Positions 1-5,431 of a stretch of 7,550 bases of DNA are shown piece by piece. Within the stretch, counting starts at the first letter, position 1; each line of letters begins with the position of its first letter. The translations under genes and the position numbers were made by a program. The notes under the pieces are model-generated. The model searched no databases and had not been told where the DNA came from. It worked only from the letters and a program-made list of their open reading frames with translations. The DNA is from an uncultured Bacilli bacterium (lineage in GTDB: Bacteria > Bacillota_I > Bacilli_A > RF39 > UBA660), in contig CALVUV010000063.1 in NCBI GenBank assembly GCA_944363685.1, forward strand, positions 1-7,550. The letters are read 5' to 3'.

Positions 1-12
1 GTAGATGCCTAC

Positions 13-41
13 ACTCTAACATAGGGGTAAAACTAATGCAA
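13..41 (-). promoter_or_regulatory. Leftward promoter for a gene beyond the left edge
   Basis: On the minus strand there is a -35 TTGCAT (36-41), a 17-bp spacer and a -10 TAGAGT (13-18) preceded by an extended TG (TGT at 19-21). The arrangement matches the candidate ssb promoter at 1001-1029. It would start a leftward transcript around position 6, so the gene served lies outside the window. A short dyad, GTAG/CTAC (1-4 and 9-12), sits at the predicted transcript start. Confidence 0.5.
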
Positions 42-108
42 ACAAGCAATTTTTAAAATTCAAGAAAAAAAGAGTTTTAATTTATTAAATTCCTCTAGGG
101 AATTTTAA

Positions 109-136
109 AAATTGAACTCTAAATTCTTCTCAATTT
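109..136 (-). terminator. Weak terminator-like hairpin after the xre gene
   Basis: Arms AAATTGA (109-115) and TCAATTT (130-136) form a 7-bp stem. Read leftward it is followed by a T-rich run, as in a Rho-independent terminator, but the stem holds only one G:C pair. A second AT-rich hairpin (149-157 with 163-171) overlaps this interval's upstream side and lies just after the xre stop codon. Either or both could end leftward transcription. The right-hand copy of the repeat has a stronger 10-bp version at the same relative place. Confidence 0.35.
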
Positions 137-176
137 ACAATTTTCATACTTTTTTAAGAAATTTAAAAGAGTCTAG

Positions 177-530
177 TTAATCTAGCCTCTTACTTATAAG
201 CTCAAGAGCCCTTTTTGGATCTTCTATTATAAGATTATGAATATCTTCTATATTTCTTAATCCCATAATAAATTCAATTTCTTCTTTAGCCATATTGATA
301 ACTTTTTTATTTTTACCTTTCTCTTTTACAGGCTTATCATAACCTAGTAGATAATCTACATCTACATCTAAGGCCTCTCCTAATTTTGTTAGGGTATCCA
401 AAGTTGGGACTCTCGTGCCATTTTCGTAACAACAAATACTTACTTTTGTAACATTTACACGCTCGCCCAACTCTCGTTGCGTTAACCCATTTTCTATACG
501 CAACTCTTTTAAACGTTTACTTAGCAACAT
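177..530 (-). CDS. XRE-family HTH transcriptional regulator
   Basis: This is a cytoplasmic DNA-binding regulator of 117 aa. Residues about 3-62 form a Cro/C1-type helix-turn-helix domain, with LTQRELGERVNVTK covering helices 2-3 and YENGTRVP as the typical loop after the recognition helix. Residues 75-117 are a short helical tail of unknown role, with no S24 peptidase or metalloprotease domain, so it is not a classical SOS-type phage repressor. Adjacent cysteines (C33, C34) sit in the recognition helix where Ser/Lys-type residues are common. The ATG is supported by AAGGAG just upstream. A good promoter lies within 60 bp, with an inverted repeat in its spacer that suggests autoregulation. Arginine codons are often CGN, unlike the AGA-rich suf genes. 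The target genes cannot be told from sequence; the neighbouring ssb lies upstream in the same orientation. Confidence 0.9.
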   Translation of the reverse strand: MLLSKRLKELRIENGLTQRELGERVNVTKVSICCYENGTRVPTLDTLTKLGEALDVDVDYLLGYDKPVKEKGKNKKVINMAKEEIEFIMGLRNIEDIHNLIIEDPKRALELISKRLD

Positions 531-560
531 ATTTGTCTCTCCTTAATTAATTATACTTAA

Positions 561-590
561 ACTATAAAGCTTTTCTTTAGGAAAAGTCAA
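561..590 (-). promoter_or_regulatory. Promoter of the xre gene with spacer dyad
   Basis: On the minus strand there is a -35 TTGACT (585-590), an 18-bp spacer and a -10 TATAGT (561-566), each one mismatch from consensus. Most of the spacer is an inverted repeat, CTTTTC (570-575) and GAAAAG (581-586), with a 5-bp centre. This is a plausible operator where bound protein would block RNA polymerase, for example by autoregulation through the HTH protein. The operator role is inference. Confidence 0.6.
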
Positions 591-621
591 CACTTATTTT
601 AAAAATATTGAAAAACAAGAG

Positions 622-648
622 AAAAATCGACTAATTATCAGTATTTTT
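622..648 (-). terminator. Possible terminator overlapping the ssb stop codon
   Basis: Arms AAAAAT (622-627) and ATTTTT (643-648), with inner ACT (630-632) and AGT (640-642), form an interrupted stem around a 7-nt loop. Read leftward, the 3' arm ends in T-rich sequence continuing to about 605. It would end the ssb transcript before the separate xre promoter. The stem is mainly A:T, so strength is doubtful and read-through into xre is possible. Confidence 0.4.
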
Positions 649-978
649 GACATTTTCTTTCTTTTTGTTTGACAGAAAAGTGACTTTATCTGCAACTACT
701 TCTAAGAAGTATTTTGTACCAGAATCTGTCTTAATAATATTGCTTTGAAGACGTCCTCTAATTCCGACAATATCACCAACTTTACAATATTCTTTAGTAA
801 GCTTAGCTTTTTCTTCCCATAGAGTACAGTTTATGAAATCTGTTTCATAAACACCATCCATGTTTTTAAAAGAACGTGGTACTGCTAGAGAAAGTGTTCC
901 TACTTTCTTACCAGTTTCAGTTTCTTTTATTTCGATGTCTTTAGTTAGACGTCCTACTAAAATTAAGCTATTTAACAT
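631..978 (-). CDS. ssb: Single-stranded DNA-binding protein, short tail-less form
   Basis: This protein binds single-stranded DNA during replication, repair or recombination. The 115-aa product is essentially one OB-fold domain: LILVGRLTKD at the N terminus, a SLAVPRSFKN strand, the hallmark TDFINCTLWEEKA near residues 46-58, then VGIRGRLQS and LEVVADKVTFL ending near residue 102. It stops at KKKENVKNTDN, so it lacks the disordered linker and the acidic DDDIPF-like tip through which major bacterial SSBs recruit partners. Length and missing tail resemble secondary SSBs such as B. subtilis SsbB (competence) or some phage SSBs. The ATG is preceded by AAAGGAGG at good spacing. Arginine is often CGT, unlike the suf operon, hinting at a different history or expression level. 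Whether it is the main cellular SSB cannot be decided here. Confidence 0.9.
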   Translation of the reverse strand: MLNSLILVGRLTKDIEIKETETGKKVGTLSLAVPRSFKNMDGVYETDFINCTLWEEKAKLTKEYCKVGDIVGIRGRLQSNIIKTDSGTKYFLEVVADKVTFLSNKKKENVKNTDN

Positions 979-1000
979 TTAATTCCTCCTTTCGTCACAT

Positions 1001-1029
1001 ACACTAGCATAGTTTTAAATTTGTTGCAA
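1001..1029 (-). promoter_or_regulatory. Promoter of ssb
   Basis: On the minus strand there is a -35 TTGCAA (1024-1029), a 17-bp spacer and a -10 TAGTGT (1001-1006) with an extended TGC (1007-1009). The AT-rich sequence upstream could act as an UP element. The predicted start falls just before the AAAGGAGG ribosome binding site (985-992), giving a very short leader. The -10 is weak, but the layout is conserved with positions 13-41. Confidence 0.5.
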
Positions 1030-1093
1030 AAGAGGAAAATTTAAAATTCAAAGAGTTTTTTAGTTCAATTTTTAATTTTCTCTAGAGCAATTT

Positions 1094-1125
1094 AAAAAAT
1101 TCAAGACTAAATTTTCTTGAATTTT
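1094..1125 (-). terminator. Terminator of the suf operon
   Basis: A perfect 10-bp stem, AAAATTCAAG (1096-1105) with CTTGAATTTT (1116-1125), encloses a 10-nt loop. Read leftward it begins 5 bp after the sufB stop codon and the second arm runs into a series of six Ts. Position and form fit a Rho-independent terminator for the six-gene suf transcript, although G:C content is low. Confidence 0.6.
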
Positions 1126-1130
1126 CAAAA

Positions 1131-2441
1131 TTACAAGTTTTTTTTCAAAAGCTGATTTAGTTCAACCGCATACTCCATAGGTAGTTCTTTTCTAAACTCT
1201 TCAAGGAAGCCTAAAACTATTAATTCTTCACATTTTTCTTTAGGTATTCCTTTAGTTTGTAAATAGAAAAGATTAGCATCACTTATTTTAGAAACAGTCG
1301 CTTCGTGTTCGATTGTACTATCTTTATTAGATACTATATTTGTAGGTATAGTATCACTAATACTATCTTTATCTAGTATTAATGTGTCGCATTTTATCAT
1401 TGAATAAGAATTAGTAGCTTTTTCTTTAATCTTTACATCTCCTCTATAAGTAGCATTTCCTCCACTTCTAGCGATACTTTTAGATATTATCTTACTGTTT
1501 GTATTCTTACCTAGATGAATCATTCTAGCGCCTGTATCTTGGATTTGTTTATTTGTAGCGACACTTATAGTTATACAAGTACCACTAGAGTTATCTCCTT
1601 TTAAGATACAACAAGGATATTTCATAGTAAGAGCACTACCAATATTTCCATCAATCCATTCCATTATACCATTTTCTTCAACTAAAGCTCTTTTGGTAAC
1701 TAAATTATAGACATTAGGAGCCCAGTTTTGGATAGTACTATAGCGGCATTTACTATTCTTTCCAACATATATTTCTACTACAGCAGCATGTAGAGATGAG
1801 GTAGCATAAGTAGGGGCAGTACATCCTTCTATATAATGAAGCTCACTATCATCATCTACTATTATTAAAGTTCTTTCAAATTGTCCCATTCCTTTACTGT
1901 TAATTCTAAAGTAACTTTGTAATGGTCTATTTAATTTAGTATGAGGAGGTATATAAATAAAACTACCACCTGAGAAAACAGAACTATTTAAGGCTGCATA
2001 TAAATTATCAGTATTTTTAACAATCTTACCAAAGTATTTTTTTACTAAGTCTGGGTATTTTTTTAAAGCCATATCTATTGATGTAAATATTACATTCTTA
2101 TCTGTTAATTCTTTAAGCATATTATGGTATATTACTTCACTTTCATATTGAACACCCATACCATCCATATACTGTTCACTTTCTAAAACTCCTAAATTAT
2201 CTAATTCACTTTTAATTGGCTTTAATACTTTAGACCAATCATCAGTTAATTCATCAGTAGTAGATTTATAGTAGATGATATCATCAAAATTAAGATTAAA
2301 TTTAGGACCAAAAGGAAGTTCTTTAGACATATTTTCAAAATGTTCATATGATTTAATTCGATAATCTTTTACCCAAGTAGCTTCTTTTTTATGATTTGAT
2401 ATCTTTATTATATTATCTTTATTAAGTCCAATTATCTCCAA
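1131..2441 (-). CDS. sufB: Fe-S cluster assembly scaffold protein SufB
   Basis: SufB is the main subunit of the cytosolic SufBCD scaffold on which Fe-S clusters form and are passed to apoproteins. The 436-aa product is somewhat shorter than typical SufB. Family motifs are clear: GSFIYIPPHTKLNRPLQ (about 159-175), GQFERTLIIVD, YIEGCTAPTYATSSLHAAVVEI (about 203-224), NWAPNVYNLVTKRA (239-252), and C-terminal EHEATVSKI and LPMEYAVE. C351 (in KCDTL) and E380 (in EHEAT) are 29 residues apart, the same spacing as E. coli C405 and E434, residues implicated in sulfur transfer and cluster assembly. The start is TTG: AAAGGAGG lies 8 nt upstream, inside the last codons of sufU, and the gap to the sufU stop is 3 nt. 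It is the last gene of the operon. Confidence 0.97.
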   Translation of the reverse strand: MEIIGLNKDNIIKISNHKKEATWVKDYRIKSYEHFENMSKELPFGPKFNLNFDDIIYYKSTTDELTDDWSKVLKPIKSELDNLGVLESEQYMDGMGVQYESEVIYHNMLKELTDKNVIFTSIDMALKKYPDLVKKYFGKIVKNTDNLYAALNSSVFSGGSFIYIPPHTKLNRPLQSYFRINSKGMGQFERTLIIVDDDSELHYIEGCTAPTYATSSLHAAVVEIYVGKNSKCRYSTIQNWAPNVYNLVTKRALVEENGIMEWIDGNIGSALTMKYPCCILKGDNSSGTCITISVATNKQIQDTGARMIHLGKNTNSKIISKSIARSGGNATYRGDVKIKEKATNSYSMIKCDTLILDKDSISDTIPTNIVSNKDSTIEHEATVSKISDANLFYLQTKGIPKEKCEELIVLGFLEEFRKELPMEYAVELNQLLKKNL

Positions 2442-2444
2442 ATA

Positions 2445-2864
2445 TTACTCCTCCTTTAATATCTTTTTTATTGTATCAACAGGAAGAAGAGCACAGTGTT
2501 TTCTATTAGGTTGCATATAAATGGTGTCATAGGCCATTAATTCTCCTAGTAATTCTTCATCATACTCTTTTTCATTAATTAAGTTTTCATAATTTTCTAT
2601 TAACTTTTTAACTTCATTTACACTTTTACCTATTATTTTTCTTAAGAAAATAGAAGTAGCAGATGTAGAGATTGCACAAGCTTCTCCATCAAAGTTAGCA
2701 TCTTTAATAATTCCATTTTCTATTTTTAGTTCAATATCAATATCATCTATACAAGATTCATTATTGGTATTCGCTTTTTTATAATCTTTTTCATTTTTTA
2801 ATCCTTTATGATAAGGATTATTATAATTATCTAGTATTACTTCTCTTTTTAGTTCACTATCCAT
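2445..2864 (-). CDS. sufU: Sulfur-transfer protein SufU (IscU-like)
   Basis: In Firmicutes, SufU is a zinc-containing sulfur acceptor that stimulates the cysteine desulfurase SufS and carries persulfide sulfur to SufBCD. The 139-aa product has the expected LKREVILDNYNNP start (about 5-17). Four residues match the zinc ligands of B. subtilis SufU in order and spacing: C38 and D40 (ESCID), C63 (GEACAIS) and C124 (KHCALLP). An insertion-like helical stretch of about 20 residues near 88-110 precedes the last cysteine, as is characteristic of SufU rather than IscU. AGGAGG lies 5 nt before the ATG and overlaps the sufS stop codon (TAGGAGG). The gene sits between its partner sufS and the scaffold gene sufB. 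Confidence 0.95.
   Translation of the reverse strand: MDSELKREVILDNYNNPYHKGLKNEKDYKKANTNNESCIDDIDIELKIENGIIKDANFDGEACAISTSATSIFLRKIIGKSVNEVKKLIENYENLINEKEYDEELLGELMAYDTIYMQPNRKHCALLPVDTIKKILKEE
2450..2457 (-). promoter_or_regulatory. Ribosome binding site fixing the sufB TTG start
   Basis: AAAGGAGG lies 8 nt before TTG (2439-2441). It is built from the final Lys-Glu-Glu codons of sufU, so the upstream reading frame doubles as the translation signal. No ATG lies at suitable spacing, which makes TTG the best start. Confidence 0.8.
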
Positions 2865-2873
2865 AACTTCCTC

Positions 2874-4070
2874 CTATAGTATTACTTTAAATAAATCATC
2901 TGAGTTTTCTAGAACTTCTACTAATTTATCAATTTCTTCTTTAGTATTATAAAAATAAAGACTAATACGACAAGTATTTTTTATATTAATTTCATTTTTT
3001 AGGATTTTAGCACAATGGTTTCCTGCTCTTACACAGATATTATAATGATCTAAGTAAATGGCTGTATCTTGACTAAATATTCCTTCTAAGTTAAATGCTA
3101 GAATACCACTTTCACTACTTTTATTGTAAAGAATTACTTTTTTATTTTTTTCTAATTTAGAAACAAGATATTTCTTTAATTCTTGTTCGTATTTATTAAT
3201 ATTATCCATACCTATACTTTGTAAATAATCTATAGCAGCGCCTAATCCTATTACTTCAGCGATAGGAGGAGTTCCGGCTTCAAACCTTGTAGGAATACTT
3301 TTATATTCTACTTCTCCTGTTTCTTCAAAGTATTGATTCATTCCTCCACCAAATTCTATTGGATAAGTTTTTTCAAGATATTCTTCTTTAGCATATAAAA
3401 CTCCTACTCCTGTTGGTCCTAACATTTTATGTCCTGCAAAAATAAGAAAGTCTATATCATCTTTAATAACATCTGTTTTCATATGAGGAACACTTTGAGA
3501 ACCATCTACTACTAAAATAATATTGTGTTGATGAGCAATTTTACTAATACTTGCAATATCTCTTACATCACCTACTACATTAGTAACTGAAGCGATTGAA
3601 ATTACTTTTGTATTTTTAGTTATAGATTTTTCTAGGTTTTCTAGAGTTAGTTCATGATTCTCATTTAAAGGTATATAATTTATTTTTATATTATTTAATT
3701 TCTTTAATTCAAACCAAGGTAAGACATTTGAAGCATGTTCACTTTTAGTAATTAAAACTTCATCTGATTCATGTAAATAATCTTTCATAAAACCAAAAAC
3801 TATTTTATTAAGAGCATCTGTCGCTCCACTTGTAAAGACTATTTCTTTAGCATTTCTAGCATTTATAAATTCTTTTACTTTATCTCTAACCAATTCATAT
3901 TCTTCACTTGCTTTATGTGATATTTTATAGTCTCCCCTATGAATATTTGCACCATAGTTATAATAATAATCATTCATCGCTTCAATAACACATTTAGGTT
4001 TTAGAGTAGTCGCTCCATTATCAAAATATATTAAATCATTTTTTAAGATTGGAAAATCTTCACGATGCAT
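2874..4070 (-). CDS. sufS: Cysteine desulfurase SufS
   Basis: SufS is a PLP-dependent group II cysteine desulfurase. It converts L-cysteine to L-alanine and leaves a persulfide that is passed to SufU. In the 398-aa protein, YFDNGATTLKP (15-25) begins the fold, FTSGATDALN (79-88) and VDGSQSVPH (188-196) bind the cofactor, and GHKMLGPTGVG contains the probable Schiff-base lysine K215. The catalytic cysteine is C353 in ICVRAGNHCAKIL. A longer reading frame extends upstream to 4121, but ATG at 4070 is preferred: AAGGAGGTGA lies 8 nt before it, and family proteins begin with this FPIL...YFDNGATT segment. The extension would also overlap the preceding gene. The residue 19 before the catalytic Cys is Gln, where B. 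subtilis SufS has a zinc-exchanging His (from recall). Confidence 0.97.
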   Translation of the reverse strand: MHREDFPILKNDLIYFDNGATTLKPKCVIEAMNDYYYNYGANIHRGDYKISHKASEEYELVRDKVKEFINARNAKEIVFTSGATDALNKIVFGFMKDYLHESDEVLITKSEHASNVLPWFELKKLNNIKINYIPLNENHELTLENLEKSITKNTKVISIASVTNVVGDVRDIASISKIAHQHNIILVVDGSQSVPHMKTDVIKDDIDFLIFAGHKMLGPTGVGVLYAKEEYLEKTYPIEFGGGMNQYFEETGEVEYKSIPTRFEAGTPPIAEVIGLGAAIDYLQSIGMDNINKYEQELKKYLVSKLEKNKKVILYNKSSESGILAFNLEGIFSQDTAIYLDHYNICVRAGNHCAKILKNEINIKNTCRISLYFYNTKEEIDKLVEVLENSDDLFKVIL

Positions 4071-4075
4071 AATTT

Positions 4076-4085
4076 TCACCTCCTT
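4076..4085 (-). promoter_or_regulatory. Ribosome binding site fixing the sufS start
   Basis: AAGGAGGTGA matches the anti-Shine-Dalgarno almost completely. It begins inside the stop codon of the upstream gene (TAAGGAGG) and lies 8 nt before ATG 4068-4070. It argues against the 17-residue N-terminal extension of SufS. Confidence 0.85.
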
Positions 4086-4755
4086 AATTTTTTTTACCAA
4101 ATACTTCTGGCATACCCCCAATAAATTCTATTTTTCCATCATTATATATAACTGCTTGACTATCTTTTATTGCATACACTTTAAATTCATTGTCTTGTAA
4201 AACTCTTTCAAAAAAATCTTTAGTCCAATTTTTACGATCCTCCCTCATATAATGAGGAATTATATTGAAATCTACTAAATTAAGTTCTTCATGAGTTTTA
4301 GCAAGTTCTTTATCTTGGGGATAACGTTCATCCCAAAACTTAGTACTTGTAATTTTCTTACCAAGGACAATAGATCCTGCTGATGTACCCATTATTACTT
4401 TTGTTTTACTTATATTTTTGATTACATCTATAGTATCTGTTTCTCTAAAGAGCTTTTCTAATAAATGTTGTTTCCCACCAACTATATAAATTAAGTCTGC
4501 CATGTTTAAACGCTTTTCTATTTCTTTTTTGGAATATATCCTAAAATTAACAAAATCTATTACTCCACCTATATATTTTTCAATATAAGATAATTCTTTT
4601 ATTAACCATCTTTTATCTTTAGTAGCATCTAATCCTACATAGGCTTCATTTATTATGGCAATGTTTATTTCTTTTAGAGGTTTATTAACTAACTTTTCTA
4701 CACTTTTAGCAATTTCGTCAGTTGTAAATCCTTGCGATGCTAAAATCAATTTCAT
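4084..4755 (-). CDS. Peptidase E-like protein (S51 family) inside the suf operon
   Basis: S51 peptidases are cytoplasmic serine peptidases with a class I glutamine amidotransferase-like fold. The type member cleaves Asp-Xaa dipeptides. The 223-aa product has the family length and motifs: an N-terminal LILASQGF strand, DLIYIVGGKQ (87-96) for the glycine-rich loop, the nucleophile elbow MGTSAGSIVLG with probable catalytic S125, and IIPHY with H168 late in the protein. The ATG has AGGAGG at good spacing, formed from the last two Arg codons of sufD, with only a 4-nt gap. The coding DNA resembles its suf neighbours in composition. A role in Fe-S assembly is not established: it may supply amino acids such as cysteine from peptides, have a changed specificity, or be a passenger gene. 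Fold assignment is confident, substrate is not. Confidence 0.85.
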   Translation of the reverse strand: MKLILASQGFTTDEIAKSVEKLVNKPLKEINIAIINEAYVGLDATKDKRWLIKELSYIEKYIGGVIDFVNFRIYSKKEIEKRLNMADLIYIVGGKQHLLEKLFRETDTIDVIKNISKTKVIMGTSAGSIVLGKKITSTKFWDERYPQDKELAKTHEELNLVDFNIIPHYMREDRKNWTKDFFERVLQDNEFKVYAIKDSQAVIYNDGKIEFIGGMPEVFGKKN

Positions 4756-4759
4756 TATA

Positions 4760-5431
4760 TTACCTCCTTAGTATTTCTAATAACATCTTATCTATTAATT
4801 CTTCATAATCTTTAGGTAATTCATTTAGTTTAAATAATCCTTTTAATAATAGTTTGTAAGCATTATCTTCACTAATTCCTTTAGTTTTTAAATAAAATAA
4901 TATTTTCTTATCAAAAGGTCCTGTGTAAGCTGAATGATTGGCAAGAGAGTCAAATTCTTCTATGAATAGATTTGGTTCTATTAGACTTTTAGCAGCATCT
5001 AAATTAACGATTCTACTAGTTTGATTACAAATAGAATTAATCATACCTTTTTTTACATAGCCATTAACAATAAACTTTAAATTACCTTTATCATAACTAA
5101 TACCATTACAAATTAAATTACTAATAGTGTCTTTATGTTTATGATAAGCATTTAATATATTTGTTGTATTATTATTTGTAATTGTCATTTGATAAAATTC
5201 TATTTTAGCTTTTTCTAAAAGATTTAAATCTACTGTTATATTATTCTTTGTAAAATTATATATTTCTACTTTACCTTTTATATTAATAGTTATTTTAATA
5301 TCATTTTCTGTTACTAAATATAGTTTTATATTAGAATTATTTATATTAATGATACTATCACTATTTAAAGTTAATTTGTAAATTCCTTCTTTATCATAAC
5401 TAATAGTACTATCTAATAATATATTATTCAT
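4760..5431 (-). CDS. sufD: Minimal SufD (SufB/SufD family), short form
   Basis: SufD pairs with SufB and SufC in the SufBC2D scaffold and is linked to iron acquisition. This protein is about 223 aa, whereas usual SufD is about 400 or more. The N-terminal helical domain is absent. What remains is a repetitive, Asn/Ile-rich beta-strand region (about 15-145) fitting the family's beta-helix, and a clear C-terminal signature: DAAKSLIEPNLFIEEFDSLA then NHSAYTG, and FYLKTKGIS. H166 in NHSAYTG lines up with E. coli SufD H360; the E. coli C358 position is Ala. ATG at 5429-5431 is chosen: it overlaps the sufC stop as ATGAATAA, suggesting coupled translation. An in-frame GTG at 5440 would add three residues. 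It cannot be a frameshifted longer gene because sufC occupies the upstream DNA. Confidence 0.88.
   Translation of the reverse strand: MNNILLDSTISYDKEGIYKLTLNSDSIININNSNIKLYLVTENDIKITINIKGKVEIYNFTKNNITVDLNLLEKAKIEFYQMTITNNNTTNILNAYHKHKDTISNLICNGISYDKGNLKFIVNGYVKKGMINSICNQTSRIVNLDAAKSLIEPNLFIEEFDSLANHSAYTGPFDKKILFYLKTKGISEDNAYKLLLKGLFKLNELPKDYEELIDKMLLEILRR

Larger units (their letters stand above)
13..136 (-). repeat. Intergenic repeat module, copy A
   Basis: This AT-rich stretch can be aligned in the same orientation with the region upstream of ssb (1001-1125). Read leftward, both copies contain in order: a terminator-like hairpin with CTAAATT (+ strand) in its loop, a core around CTCTAG, a GAATTTTAAA segment, TTGCA, and TATGNTAG followed by GT. 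Arms 71-76 (AGAGTT) and 115-120 (AACTCT) close a long imperfect stem around a perfect 7-bp hairpin (87-93 with 99-105, loop TCTAG). The similarity was judged by eye; the low-complexity AT content inflates it, but the ordered landmarks argue for common descent. Its origin and function are unknown. Confidence 0.55.
1001..1125 (-). repeat. Intergenic repeat module, copy B
   Basis: This is the right-hand counterpart of the 13-136 module, in the same orientation, lying between sufB and ssb. Left arm 1060-1073 and right arm 1094-1110 form a long imperfect stem around the palindrome CTCTAGAG (1080-1087). The right arm can instead pair with 1116-1125 to make the terminator hairpin, so the two folds are mutually exclusive. 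Arm sequences differ from copy A but keep pairing (TTAGT/ACTAA here, AGAGTT/AACTCT there), which suggests selection on structure. Leftward, the module ends in the ssb promoter. Confidence 0.55.

Noticed and set aside
13..1125. Transposon or insertion sequence bounded by the two repeats
   Set aside because: No transposase or recombinase gene, repeats are imperfect, and no target-site duplication is visible; kept only as a hypothesis for a duplicated module.
979..1130. Riboswitch or T-box leader for ssb
   Set aside because: No T-box sequence or recognisable riboswitch core; the predicted transcript start lies downstream of the structured part, which belongs to the sufB 3' region.
4071..4121. 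17-residue N-terminal extension of SufS
   Set aside because: It overlaps the preceding gene, lacks a good ribosome binding site, and is not part of the SufS fold; ATG 4070 has a near-perfect site.
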